From JAHEJA01 sp965656445 (GTDB taxonomy: Bacteria; Pseudomonadota; Alphaproteobacteria; Rhodobacterales; Rhodobacteraceae), in NCBI GenBank assembly GCA_965656445.1, contig CBFHKO010000001.1, positions 1 through 64,000 of the forward strand: a stretch of 64,000 nt of DNA, read 5' to 3'. Shown piece by piece: positions 26,554-35,039 of the stretch. The notes under the pieces were generated by a model that had not been told where the DNA came from, made no database searches, and was given only the letters and a program-made list of their open reading frames with translations. Each line of letters opens with the position of its first letter. The stretch's first letter is position 1. The translations under genes and the position numbers were made by a program.

Positions 26554-27799
26554 CGGTTCCGTCCCCAACGACGAGGTATTTAAAGCTTGTCAGTTGCATC
26601 GCGCCAACTGGGCCGCGGGCATGCATTTTACCTGTGGCAATACCGATTTCAGCACCCATTCCAAATTCCCCGCCATCGGCGAATTGGGTCGAGGCATTAT
26701 GCATCAAAATCGCGCTATCAACTTGTTTGAAAAACTGATCTCGCGCAGCCACGTCTTCGGTCATAATGCAATCTGTGTGATTGGACCCAAACTCAGCGAT
26801 ATGCGCGATTGCGGCGTCAATATCATCAACGACCTTGGCGGCGATTATGCTATCGAGGTACTCTTTGCCCCAGTCCTGGTCAGTCGCAGGCGTGGTTCCC
26901 TTTATATGAGACAGTGCAGCATCCACCCGCGTTTCCACACCTGCATCAATGAGGGCGCGCAAAATGCCGCTGCCCAAGCTATCGGCGACATCACGATGGA
27001 TCAACAGGCATTCCGCAGCGCCACAAATTCCTGTGCGGCGTGTTTTTGCGTTCAACACAACGTCCAAGGTCTTGATCGGATCTGCGGACGCATCGATATA
27101 GATATGCACAATGCCTTCAAGATGCGCAAAAACCGGCACACGCGCTTCGCGTTGCACCAATCCAACAAGCCCTTTGCCCCCTCGGGGAACAATCACATCG
27201 ACGTATTCCGTCATCCCTAGCAATTCTTGCACCGCCGCGCGATCACGCGTTGGCACCAATTGGATCGCGTTGGGATCAAGTCCAGCATGCTCTAAGCCCG
27301 CGACCAAACAGGAATGAATGGCGTTTGAGCTGTTGAACCCTTCGGAGCCGCCGCGCAAAATAACGGCATTGCCAGATTTAAGACACAAGGCACCTGCATC
27401 CGCCGTCACGTTTGGGCGGCTTTCATAGATCACGCCGATGACACCTAATGGCGTGCGCACCTTTTGAATGTTTAATCCAGAGGGCTGGTTCCATTCCTCG
27501 ATCACATCGCCAATTGGATCCGTTTGCGCGGCAATTGCACGAAGCCCATCGACCATTCCTTGAATACGCGCCTCATCTAATGTGAGACGATCCATCATCG
27601 CATCGGAAAGGCCCTTGTCACGACCATAGTCCAAATCTTTGGCATTGGCCTCGATGATATCGGCACGTGTTGCCCAAATTTGATCCGCCGCAAAAAGAAG
27701 CGCGGCTTCTTTGCTCTCGGATGAGGCCGTGGCAAGCTGGGCGGCCGCAGCTTTGGCGTTGCGTCCCAATTCTTGCATCATCGTTTGAATATCGCTCAT
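26543..27799 (-). CDS. proA: ProA gamma-glutamyl phosphate reductase
   Basis: NADPH-dependent reductase making glutamate-5-semialdehyde, the second step of proline synthesis. The 418-residue length is normal. The catalytic cysteine is in RRTGICGAAECLL, and the family stretch VIYESRPNVTADA is present. It follows proB by 15 bases on the same strand. Confidence 0.97.
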   Translation of the reverse strand: MSDIQTMMQELGRNAKAAAAQLATASSESKEAALLFAADQIWATRADIIEANAKDLDYGRDKGLSDAMMDRLTLDEARIQGMVDGLRAIAAQTDPIGDVIEEWNQPSGLNIQKVRTPLGVIGVIYESRPNVTADAGALCLKSGNAVILRGGSEGFNSSNAIHSCLVAGLEHAGLDPNAIQLVPTRDRAAVQELLGMTEYVDVIVPRGGKGLVGLVQREARVPVFAHLEGIVHIYIDASADPIKTLDVVLNAKTRRTGICGAAECLLIHRDVADSLGSGILRALIDAGVETRVDAALSHIKGTTPATDQDWGKEYLDSIIAAKVVDDIDAAIAHIAEFGSNHTDCIMTEDVAARDQFFKQVDSAILMHNASTQFADGGEFGMGAEIGIATGKMHARGPVGAMQLTSFKYLVVGDGTVRS

Positions 27800-27814
27800 A
27801 TCATCATCCCTATT

Positions 27815-28921
27815 TTAAAGAGCCATGTCATCACGGTGGATCAAAACACTGCGACCTGGATAGCCCAAAATCTCTTCTATTTCTGAGGTGTTCCGCCCTA
27901 TCAAAGCCCGTGCTTCGTGCGCGCTATAGGCGATCAACCCCTGCCCGATCTCATGGCCCTCAGGATTACAAATCGACACGCTATCGCCGCGTGTAAAGTC
28001 ACCACTGACCGATTTAACCCCAGCGGGAAGCAGGCTTTTCCCTGAGTTAAGCGCCTTGATCGCCCCTGCATCAATCACCACGGCACCCAATGATTTGTTT
28101 GAGGAAATCCACCTTTTCCGCGCTGTGTTGCGATCAATTTGTGCGCGAAACACAGTGGAAGGTGCGCCCTGTTCCAAGGCCGCAATCGGGTTCATTGTTG
28201 AGCCTTCGGTTATCACCAGTGCACAGCCCGACCCCGTTGCCGTTTTCGCCGCCATCACCTTAGTTTTCATGCCCCCCTTAGAGAGCCCAGAGCCCGCATC
28301 GCCGGCCATTGCCTCAATCTCAGGGGTGATATCCTCTATGATATCAAAACGCTTGGCCTCAGGATCGGAATTTGGATTAGCTGTGTAAAGCCCATCCACA
28401 TCTGACAACAAGATCAAGCAATCCGCCCCAATCGTCACTGCGACTTGGGCCGCGAGTCGATCATTGTCGCCATAGCGGATTTCATCAGTGGCAACAGTGT
28501 CGTTTTCGTTCACGATAGGAACCGCGCCAAGACCAAGCAGAGTTTCCATTGTTGCGCGTGAATTCAAATAGCGACGGCGATCTGCGCTATCCTCAAGCGT
28601 CACCAAGATTTGCGCTGCCGTAATGCCATAGGGGGCCAAGACCTCTTCGTAGGCGCGCGCGAGGCGGATTTGACCAACAGAGGCCGCCGCCTGTGATTGC
28701 TCCAAAGGAAGCGCGCTCATCGGTAATCCCAAGACACCGCGACCCAGCGCAATGGATCCAGAGGACACAAGGACCACATCGCATCCGCGCGATTTCAACT
28801 GATCCACGTCTTGGGCGAGACTAAGCAACCAATCCCGCTTGAGGTCCCCACTCTCGCGGTCAACCAAGAGAGCGGATCCAATTTTGATGACTATGCGTTT
28901 TGCATCACTCAGGGACGCCAT
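27815..28921 (-). CDS. proB: ProB glutamate 5-kinase
   Basis: First and feedback-regulated enzyme of proline synthesis, phosphorylating glutamate. The 368-residue protein has the amino-acid-kinase domain (KIGSALLVDRE at the start, VNENDTVATDEIRYGDND in the middle) and a C-terminal PUA domain from about residue 275. Its first codons overlap the obgE 3' end by 13 bases, forming obgE-proB-proA. Confidence 0.97.
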   Translation of the reverse strand: MASLSDAKRIVIKIGSALLVDRESGDLKRDWLLSLAQDVDQLKSRGCDVVLVSSGSIALGRGVLGLPMSALPLEQSQAAASVGQIRLARAYEEVLAPYGITAAQILVTLEDSADRRRYLNSRATMETLLGLGAVPIVNENDTVATDEIRYGDNDRLAAQVAVTIGADCLILLSDVDGLYTANPNSDPEAKRFDIIEDITPEIEAMAGDAGSGLSKGGMKTKVMAAKTATGSGCALVITEGSTMNPIAALEQGAPSTVFRAQIDRNTARKRWISSNKSLGAVVIDAGAIKALNSGKSLLPAGVKSVSGDFTRGDSVSICNPEGHEIGQGLIAYSAHEARALIGRNTSEIEEILGYPGRSVLIHRDDMAL

Positions 28922-29946
28922 GGCTCTGGTTCCTCATCTACGGCTTTTAAACGCAGACGGTCCTCATCAATTTCCGCCCGCATGGCGCGCAAAACAATAT
29001 CGACCCCTTCTCGGCTCACACCTGACATGAGCAAGACTGGCTCCCCCGTCAATTTCTCAAGCTCATCTTTGAAAAACGCGCGCTCTTCGTCATCTAAGGT
29101 ATCAATCTTGTTCAGAACTGTTATGCGTTTCTTATTCGCCAACTCACCGCCATAGGCGTTCAATTCATCAATAATGGTTTGGTAATCTTCCAAGAAATTC
29201 CCAGAGGCACCATCCACCAAATGCAACAAAACCGCACAGCGCTCTACATGCCCCAAGAACAAATCCCCTAGCCCGCGCCCCTCATGTGCCCCTTCGATTA
29301 GACCCGGAATATCCGCGACCACAAATTCCGCATTATCAATGCCAACAACACCCAAGTTTGGATATAGCGTGGTAAACGGGTAATCCGCAATTTTTGGACG
29401 GGCATTGGAAGTCGCGGCCAAGAACGTCGATTTCCCAGCATTCGGCAACCCCAACAATCCTGCATCCGCAATGAGTTTGAGACGTAACCAAATGGTGCGC
29501 TCAATGCCATCTTGTCCTGGATTGGCGCGGCGGGGCGCTTGGTTCGTGGAAGATTTGAAATGCAGGTTTCCAAAGCCACCATTGCCGCCTTTGGCCAACA
29601 ACACGCGATCCCCAACCTGTTCAAGATCGGCGATAACGGTTTCTTGATCCTCGTCCAAGATTTCAGTGCCCGCAGGGACATAGAGAATGATATCTTCGCC
29701 ATTCGCACCAGAGCGGGCCTGCCCCATTCCAGGGCGGCCATTATCCGCAAAAAAGTGTTGCTGATAGCGGAAATCGATCAGGGTATTCAATCCCTCGACC
29801 GCCTCGGCCCAAACAGAGCCACCTTTGCCGCCGTCACCCCCATCGGGTCCGCCGTATTCGATGAATTTTTCACGACGAAAGCTCACAGAGCCGCCACCGC
29901 CACTGCCTGACCTTATGTATACTTTGGTCAGATCTAGGAATTTCAT
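28909..29946 (-). CDS. obgE: Obg GTPase (CgtA)
   Basis: Essential GTPase associated with the 50S ribosomal subunit and stress signalling. The 345-residue protein has the glycine-rich Obg domain (about 1-158, with GSGGGGSVSFRREKF) and the G domain with P-loop GLPNAGKST, switch DIPGLIEGAHEGRGLG and NKIDTL. The tail is short, without the extra C-terminal domain of Gram-positive Obg. In many bacteria obg sits by rplU-rpmA, as here after an insert of three genes. Confidence 0.97.
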   Translation of the reverse strand: MKFLDLTKVYIRSGSGGGGSVSFRREKFIEYGGPDGGDGGKGGSVWAEAVEGLNTLIDFRYQQHFFADNGRPGMGQARSGANGEDIILYVPAGTEILDEDQETVIADLEQVGDRVLLAKGGNGGFGNLHFKSSTNQAPRRANPGQDGIERTIWLRLKLIADAGLLGLPNAGKSTFLAATSNARPKIADYPFTTLYPNLGVVGIDNAEFVVADIPGLIEGAHEGRGLGDLFLGHVERCAVLLHLVDGASGNFLEDYQTIIDELNAYGGELANKKRITVLNKIDTLDDEERAFFKDELEKLTGEPVLLMSGVSREGVDIVLRAMRAEIDEDRLRLKAVDEEPEPWRP

Positions 29947-30017
29947 AGTATTTTTCCTTAATTAGGGTTAGCTAACCGATATAGGGTTCCTGACCTAGGC
30001 TCAAGTGGGGAATGTGG

Positions 30018-30078
30018 TTTGGGGGCGCTGCCCCCACGCCTTTGGCGCCCCCCCTTGAGTATTTATGCAAAGATGAAG
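30018..30078 (-). repeat. dispersed intergenic element, copy A
   Basis: Read on the minus strand it starts CTTCATCTTTGC, then AAATACTC, then a G-rich run, an inner CGCC/GGCG pairing and a GGGGGCAGCGCCCCC hairpin. It begins directly after the stop of the GNAT gene and probably acts as a terminator. The same head sequence occurs at 53450 and 56549. Confidence 0.7.
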
Positions 30079-30079
30079 C

Positions 30080-30652
30080 CTATGCGAGCCTGTTCCAAGC
30101 TTGTCGCGTCAATCGCACCTTTTGCAAAAGCGCGGCCTCATTACGTGCCTTTGAGTGGATCATCTTAGGTTCGATATGCGGCACAAAGCCGAGCTTTGTG
30201 AGGATGGCTTGGGATTTATCGTTGCCGAGGTAATACCCACTGTAGAGGTCGTCCTGTTCTGAGGTTGCGAAAAAGTCGGTGACGACGGCCAAGGCTGCTT
30301 CGCTGACATATCCATTGCCCCAGAACTCCTGAGCGATCCAATATCCAAATTCAATGGTCCCTGTGTCAAGTTCATGCAGGCCGATGGTTCCCATAAACCC
30401 ATCTGAGTTTGTGAGGGCCCAGACAGGGGCGGATGTTTCCATCATATGGTTAATGAATCCCCTTGCATCCTCTTCAGAATAAGGAAACGGCGGATTAGTG
30501 AGCCACTTGGTCACCTCATAGTTATTCATGTAGGCCGTGCATGGGGCGACGTCCTCTAGGCATAATGGTCTAAGGTGAAGGCGGGGTGTATCAATAATTG
30601 AATTATGCACTTTAATATACTCATTTATTTGTATTTTTTCAAATATGTCCAT
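30080..30652 (-). CDS. RimJ/RimL-type GNAT acetyltransferase
   Basis: A 190-residue GNAT acetyltransferase of the ribosomal-protein/small-molecule N-acetyltransferase type. It shows the TPRLHLRPL entry strand, a central FGYWIAQEFWGNGYVSEA acetyl-CoA-binding segment and a DNDKSQ-like helix. It overlaps the end of the next gene upstream by 28 bases, which makes the exact start uncertain. The substrate cannot be told. It forms a run with a second GNAT gene and a LysE-type exporter. Confidence 0.82.
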   Translation of the reverse strand: MDIFEKIQINEYIKVHNSIIDTPRLHLRPLCLEDVAPCTAYMNNYEVTKWLTNPPFPYSEEDARGFINHMMETSAPVWALTNSDGFMGTIGLHELDTGTIEFGYWIAQEFWGNGYVSEAALAVVTDFFATSEQDDLYSGYYLGNDKSQAILTKLGFVPHIEPKMIHSKARNEAALLQKVRLTRQAWNRLA

Positions 30653-31164
30653 GTTGGGACAGAGGAATTACGAGCCACGCAGAAGGCTTCTGCGTCGCTA
30701 ATATAGTCAAACCCACAATTGGTTAACACGCGCGCGGAGGCGGGATTATCCTGAAAGACCGCCGCAAACATGGTGCGGTTGTTCATTGGGTTCATATCCG
30801 AAACAAAACGCACGACTTCTGACGCAACCCCTTGGTTCCAAAAGGCAGGCGCCACCCAATAGCCCAGTTCGCTTTGGGTTTGATTAAGCCGCTCAAGGCT
30901 TATCAAGCCAACCACCTCGGAAAACTCGGATTTGATCCCATCTATGACCCAGATGTCTTCTTCACGGTCCTCCGACAGGCTGCGGTCAATAAAGGCCTCT
31001 GTCGCCCCTGGTGGCAAGGGGTGCGGAATAGTGGTCGTCATCCGCGCCACACGTTCGTCTTTGGTATAGAATTCAATGAGCCCTTGATCCGAGCGACGCA
31101 GAGGGCGCAGGGTAAAACGATCCGTTTCGACGACGGGCTGAATAAAGTTTTTTTCAAGGATCAT
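30625..31164 (-). CDS. RimJ/RimL-type GNAT acetyltransferase
   Basis: A 179-residue GNAT acetyltransferase paralogous in type to the next gene: ETDRFTLRPLRRSD at the N-terminus and LGYWVAPAFWNQGVASE as the cofactor segment. The ATG at 31164 overlaps the LysE-family stop as TAATG, with GGGGGAATTC just ahead; the longer frame to 31227 is therefore not used. The adjacency of two acetyltransferases and an amino-acid exporter could mean detoxification or export of a modified amine, but this is inference. Confidence 0.83.
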   Translation of the reverse strand: MILEKNFIQPVVETDRFTLRPLRRSDQGLIEFYTKDERVARMTTTIPHPLPPGATEAFIDRSLSEDREEDIWVIDGIKSEFSEVVGLISLERLNQTQSELGYWVAPAFWNQGVASEVVRFVSDMNPMNNRTMFAAVFQDNPASARVLTNCGFDYISDAEAFCVARNSSVPTWTYLKKYK

Positions 31165-31766
31165 TAGAATTCCCCCTTCAAGACTGCATAAACGACAAAT
31201 GCAACGGTTAATCCTGCAAGTGTCCACATAAGATAACGTTCAAAAGGTGTCCCAATTATAGTTTTTGCGATGCGATCACCGAAAAAAGTCCAAATTGGGT
31301 GACAAATAAGTTGTACTGAGAACAACGTCGCCGCGATTGTTGCCGTCGCGAGCAAGGCGCCCGTGTTTGGTTCCACAAACGATGTGAAGCCTGTCACAAT
31401 CATCGCCCAAGCTTTGGGATTGAGCGGATGGATCAAGAGACCTGCGCGAAATCCCGGTGCCTTGCCTTGGGCCATGCCTGGTGTTAGGCGCAAATTCGCG
31501 ATCCGCCATGCGAGCCAGATAATATAGGCAGCGGAGGCAAATTTAAGAAAAGTAAACAAAAGCGGGACTTGCTGCGCCAATTGCATCAAGCCAAAGCCAA
31601 TGGGCCAAATAATGAGCTGTTTGCCCAATAGCACACCGGCGACAAATGGCAGAGCTGCACAAAAGCCAAACCGCGCGCCTGTTGCCATCATTGCCATATT
31701 CGCAGGACCAGGCGTGCCGACTTGGGACGCTGCAAACCATGCAAATTCTTGAACCAATATGCCCAT
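31164..31766 (-). CDS. LysE/RhtB-family exporter
   Basis: Inner-membrane amino-acid efflux protein of 200 residues with about six transmembrane helices. The family hallmark near the N-terminus reads QVGTPGPANMAMMATGARFG. Substrates in the family include lysine, homoserine and threonine; this one is unassigned. It heads the LysE-GNAT-GNAT run and is separated from rpmA by a strong terminator. Confidence 0.88.
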   Translation of the reverse strand: MGILVQEFAWFAASQVGTPGPANMAMMATGARFGFCAALPFVAGVLLGKQLIIWPIGFGLMQLAQQVPLLFTFLKFASAAYIIWLAWRIANLRLTPGMAQGKAPGFRAGLLIHPLNPKAWAMIVTGFTSFVEPNTGALLATATIAATLFSVQLICHPIWTFFGDRIAKTIIGTPFERYLMWTLAGLTVAFVVYAVLKGEF

Positions 31767-31808
31767 TATTTAATCTCCTCATCTGTCAGCGACAGATTGA
31801 AACGAAAA

Positions 31809-31834
31809 AGGGACCGGCGTTTCCGCCGATCCCT
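31809..31834 (-). terminator. terminator of rplU-rpmA
   Basis: On the minus strand AGGGATCGGCG pairs with CGCCGGTCCCT around a GAAA tetraloop, followed by TTTTC. It lies 32 bases after the rpmA stop: a classical intrinsic terminator. Confidence 0.88.
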
Positions 31835-31865
31835 CATTTGAAAATGTATATTTTCTGGTTTCGGC

Positions 31866-32135
31866 TTACTCAGCGGCCTCTGCTGTTGGAAGAACTGAGA
31901 TAAATGTACGACCTTTGAGGCCTTTGTGAAATTTCACATTGCCTTCGGATGTTGCAAAGATTGTGTGGTCTTTGCCCATGCCGACGCCTTCGCCTGGCCA
32001 CATCTTAGTACCGCGCTGACGCACGATGATGTTACCTGGGTTTACGGCTTGGCCGCCATAGATTTTTACGCCGAGACGACGACCTGCTGAGTCGCGACCG
32101 TTACGGGATGAACCGCCTGCTTTTTTGTGTGCCAT
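31866..32135 (-). CDS. rpmA: 50S ribosomal protein L27
   Basis: Ribosomal protein L27 (89 residues), whose N-terminus reaches the peptidyl transferase centre. MAHKKAGGSSRNGRDS is the standard bacterial form without the cleavable Firmicutes leader. It follows rplU by 13 bases and shares its promoter and terminator. Confidence 0.98.
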   Translation of the reverse strand: MAHKKAGGSSRNGRDSAGRRLGVKIYGGQAVNPGNIIVRQRGTKMWPGEGVGMGKDHTIFATSEGNVKFHKGLKGRTFISVLPTAEAAE

Positions 32136-32148
32136 GGGGGGTTACTCC

Positions 32149-32796
32149 TTACTCTGCGATTTTCGCTTGGGCCTGAGCGATCCAGCCTTCACGCTCGATG
32201 CGACCTTTGAACGAAAGTTTCTCATCCATCTCAGCTACATCAGCGTCTGTCCATGCCGCAACTTGTGCGAATGTTGTAACACCGTTTTCATGTAGCTTTT
32301 TCTCAAGCGCGGGTCCCACACCTGAAAGCTCTTTTAGATCGTCAGCACCTGCCGCCGCTTTTGGAGCCGCTGCTTTTCTAGGAGCCGCTTTCTTGGCCGC
32401 TTTAGGAGCCGCTGCCGCAGCAACCGCAACACCAGCAATAGAGCCAGCACCCATAGCCGCTTTGATGCCAGACTTGTCGGCACCTGATGCAAGAACGTCC
32501 GTGACACGAACCAAAGTCAATTGCTGACGGTGGCCTTTCGTGCGCTGTGAGCTGTGCTTACGACGACGTTTTACAAAGTTAATTGTTTTGTCGCCTTTGA
32601 TCTGGTCGATCACTTCAGCTTGAACAGCTGCGCCAGATACGAATGGTGCGCCAACGACTGGCTTATCGCCGCCTACCATTAGAATTTCGTTAAACTGAAT
32701 TGTTTCACCTGCATCGGCAGCCAATTTTTCAACGCGGAGGATATCACCGGATTGAACTTTGTACTGCTTGCCGCCAGTTTTTAGAACCGCAAACAT
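32149..32796 (-). CDS. rplU: 50S ribosomal protein L21 with C-terminal HhH-like extension
   Basis: Ribosomal protein L21, 215 residues instead of the usual about 103. Residues 1-102 are normal L21 (MFAVLKTGGKQYKV start, KRRRKHSSQRTKGHRQQLT near the end). An Ala/Lys/Pro-rich linker follows (about 115-150), then a 60-residue module with LSGVGPALEKKLHENGV and TTFAQVAAWTDADV, a helix-hairpin-helix-type fold seen in DUF4332-like proteins. The ATG at 32796 follows AAAGGAAAG; the longer frame runs into the leader. The extension could contact RNA or another protein. Confidence 0.95.
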   Translation of the reverse strand: MFAVLKTGGKQYKVQSGDILRVEKLAADAGETIQFNEILMVGGDKPVVGAPFVSGAAVQAEVIDQIKGDKTINFVKRRRKHSSQRTKGHRQQLTLVRVTDVLASGADKSGIKAAMGAGSIAGVAVAAAAAPKAAKKAAPRKAAAPKAAAGADDLKELSGVGPALEKKLHENGVTTFAQVAAWTDADVAEMDEKLSFKGRIEREGWIAQAQAKIAE

Positions 32797-32830
32797 GCGT
32801 CTTTCCTTTTCATTACCGCGTTCGTTGGTT

Positions 32831-32930
32831 CCCCTCGGGGCATTTCTGGCCTGAGCCACCTAGAACAGCGCGTCCCTCAGGACGTCATTAAACGAATAGC
32901 GGACATCGGAGTCCGCCATGAGCCTCGGCT
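32831..32930 (-). promoter_or_regulatory. hairpin-rich leader of rplU-rpmA
   Basis: Five short perfect inverted repeats follow one another: CCCC-TC-GGGG (32831-32840), TGGC-CTGA-GCCA (32848-32859), GTCC-CTCA-GGAC (32872-32883), GCGGAC-6-GTCCGC (32899-32916) and AGCC-TC-GGCT (32921-32930). The predicted start site lies in the last, so four hairpins would be in the RNA. It may bind a ribosomal protein for autoregulation; this is inference. Confidence 0.6.
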
Positions 32931-32957
32931 TAAAAAGGTATTTCAGAGCAAAGTCAA
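32929..32957 (-). promoter_or_regulatory. predicted rplU promoter
   Basis: On the minus strand TTGACT (32957-32952) and TTTAAG (32934-32929) are exactly 17 bases apart. Transcription would start near 32922, giving a leader of about 125 bases before the rplU ATG. Confidence 0.6.
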
Positions 32958-32996
32958 CAAAAATCCCCAAGAAACTATGGCTATTTCCCAAGTTTC

Positions 32997-33386
32997 TTAG
33001 GCAAGTGGCGCGAATAGGTCCACTTCGTAGCCGTCAGGGTCAACCACAGTGGCATATCGTTGCCCCCAAAACGCATCCCAAGGATCGGTTTTCACTGTAC
33101 CACCTGTTGATTTAATGCGTGTGGCGATCTCATCCACTTGGCTTGGACTATCGCAGAGAAGTGCGAAAATTGAATGGCTTGGCGGTTTTGGCGTTTTACC
33201 TGTGAGCTTTAAGGTCAAATCCACGTGATCAATCATCAACCGCGCCTCACCCTCCTGCGTTACAGGTTCCAAATGTTGATCCTCGGGACCAAATTCAGGG
33301 AATGCGAACCCAATGCATTCATAAAACGCAACGGTTTTTGCAAAATCTGCAGAGGTAATCGCGACGGCGTCTAATCTTGGTCTCAT
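32997..33386 (-). CDS. VOC-family (glyoxalase-like) protein
   Basis: A 129-residue vicinal-oxygen-chelate fold protein with the paired beta-alpha-beta repeats: LDAVAITSADFAKTVAFYE at the start and WGQRYATVVDPDGYEVDLF at the end. Such proteins bind a divalent metal and act on small molecules (glyoxalases, antibiotic-binding proteins). The substrate is unknown. It precedes no partner gene and follows the DUF2059 gene by 9 bases. Confidence 0.85.
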   Translation of the reverse strand: MRPRLDAVAITSADFAKTVAFYECIGFAFPEFGPEDQHLEPVTQEGEARLMIDHVDLTLKLTGKTPKPPSHSIFALLCDSPSQVDEIATRIKSTGGTVKTDPWDAFWGQRYATVVDPDGYEVDLFAPLA

Positions 33387-33395
33387 AAAATGGCC

Positions 33396-34205
33396 TTACA
33401 AATCTTGTGACGTTAATAATCGGGCAACAATCTTACCCAAGTCTCGTGAGATTTGGGTATCAATGTCGTGAAATACGGTAAATAGTGCTGTATTCAGGTC
33501 TTGTCCTATATCAGAGCGCTGCATTCCTAGATAGGCGTTGAACTGTTTGTCCGTCAGAGGCTGATAGGCCATGAAAGTAAAGGCCATAAGCCATTGTTTG
33601 ATATTACGCTCTGTTTCACTTTGGCCCTCAGCTAAGAGACCTAAAATTGTTTGTTCATCAAGCCCGAATTGGCGCACGGTCGAAATTTCTGAAAGAAAAG
33701 CGAACTGACTATTGAAAGATCCCTCAAGATTTTTCTGAACCAAATCGAGATCTTGAATAAATTTCAGCAAATCGGCAATACGTTCGGGCTGTGTTGATCG
33801 CGCTTCTTGAACCATAGCTTCGGCCATATCTTCGACAGCTTGATCCGAAATTGCGCGCCGCGCTGAAACTTCAAGCTTGGCTGCGATTTGTCCGGCCTCT
33901 GTTTCGTAGAATTCTAGAACTTGGGCCGCAACATCTGCATCAAGTTCCTCACGCAATCCATTGAGAAGTCCGGTTTGAAGGCCAGCGAGATCATATAATT
34001 TATGTCCCTGCTCCTTGTAGCGATCCAGGCTGCGCCCTTCTAAATAGCTGGTCCCGATGGAGTCGACATAGTCACCGCCCTCATCCTGCATGATTTCCGC
34101 AATATCATCCAGATACATCGCATCGTAGAGGTCTTGGTAGACATCCGCCAAAGACTGGGTTGAAAGACCTAAGATAAGGATAAAGGAATTTAAAATTGTC
34201 CGCAT
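33396..34205 (-). CDS. DUF2059-type secreted protein
   Basis: A 269-residue protein with a Sec signal peptide (MRTILNSFILILGLSTQSLA, cleavage near residue 20), so probably periplasmic. The mature part is helical and contains a DUF2059-like region (VLEFYETEAGQIAAKLEVS, typically found near 'F..S..G'). The function is unknown. The ATG at 34205 has GGAGG 7 bases upstream; longer frames lack this. It may share a transcript with the VOC gene. Confidence 0.75.
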   Translation of the reverse strand: MRTILNSFILILGLSTQSLADVYQDLYDAMYLDDIAEIMQDEGGDYVDSIGTSYLEGRSLDRYKEQGHKLYDLAGLQTGLLNGLREELDADVAAQVLEFYETEAGQIAAKLEVSARRAISDQAVEDMAEAMVQEARSTQPERIADLLKFIQDLDLVQKNLEGSFNSQFAFLSEISTVRQFGLDEQTILGLLAEGQSETERNIKQWLMAFTFMAYQPLTDKQFNAYLGMQRSDIGQDLNTALFTVFHDIDTQISRDLGKIVARLLTSQDL

Positions 34206-34355
34206 GAGCATGCCTCCGTTATTCATTAGATAATACTCATTCACGTCTGACAACAAGGCTGAACAAAAATAACCTTCATCTCTTTGCACTATTTGCGGGA
34301 GACAATGCCAAAATCTACCTAAAGTTACAAAAACCTACCAATACGTATTACCCAA

Positions 34356-34371
34356 ACAAACATCCGTTTGT
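34356..34371. promoter_or_regulatory. operator-like inverted repeat
   Basis: ACAAAC-ATCC-GTTTGT is a perfect 6-4-6 inverted repeat in the divergent region between the DUF2059 gene and the small plus-strand gene at 34500. It is the size of a dimeric regulator site; the regulator is unknown. Confidence 0.3.
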
Positions 34372-34499
34372 ATCATGGATTTATAGTGCGACTTCGGACA
34401 CCCTACTCAGTAGTAGCCACAAACACAGACCCTTTGAGTAGCAGACCATTGATCAAACCCCATTAAGCCCACGCCACCCTATTTATAGGAGACGACCAA

Positions 34500-34706
34500 A
34501 TGACATTTTACAGCAGCTCATCAAAACAAGCGATATTGTATTATGCACAGGTTATGGCCGGCTCATGGGGATATCGCCCCGAAGTCTATGCCAATCGCAT
34601 GGGTTGGATCGACCAAACTGGGCGCGTCACAGAAAAGGGCCACAGATTGGCGAAATGGATATTGGATGCTCAAGACACCTCAAATGAGGCAGACAATCAC
34701 CCGTAA
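34500..34706 (+). CDS. small hypothetical protein
   Basis: A 68-residue protein starting at an ATG with AGGAGA 9 bases upstream. It contains YANRMGWIDQTGRVTEKGHR, a pattern like the end of a winged-helix (turn, then G-x-V-T-x-x-G), but too little to assign a family. No signal peptide. The stop overlaps the end of a convergent small gene. It looks like a real gene on the strength of its ribosome binding site. Confidence 0.55.
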   Translation: MTFYSSSSKQAILYYAQVMAGSWGYRPEVYANRMGWIDQTGRVTEKGHRLAKWILDAQDTSNEADNHP

Positions 34707-34921
34707 ATGCATAATTTGTTGGACGCATGACGTTCAACTTTAATCAGCATGAAGCCTGACATCTCTTCGGGGCATTTTTGCGAGAAATCGATTAACATCG
34801 AGCGACGCGCAACAGTTTGCTTGACAGGCACAATACTGTTCTGAGTAACTTGCGGTAACCCTAAGTCGCAACCACAAGAAAAAATAAGCGTCGCGAGGAC
34901 CGGGAGAAATCCAGTATTCAT
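34697..34921 (-). CDS. possible small lipoprotein
   Basis: A 74-residue open frame starting MNTGFLPVLATLIFSCGC, which reads as a lipoprotein signal with the cysteine at 16 or 18. The mature part contains two further cysteines and no known motif. There is no good ribosome binding site ahead of the ATG at 34921, and the frame stays open upstream to 35053, overlapping the next gene's start. Expression is uncertain. Confidence 0.4.
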   Translation of the reverse strand: MNTGFLPVLATLIFSCGCDLGLPQVTQNSIVPVKQTVARRSMLIDFSQKCPEEMSGFMLIKVERHASNKLCIYG

Positions 34922-35039
34922 AATAAAAACCAATATAAACTGACTACGCTGAAAATGTTGTTGCGCACGGTTTGAATGTAAAGATAAACGAAGGTCGGAA
35001 AAGTAGGCAATTCCGGACCACAGAGCAGGATAATTCGTC

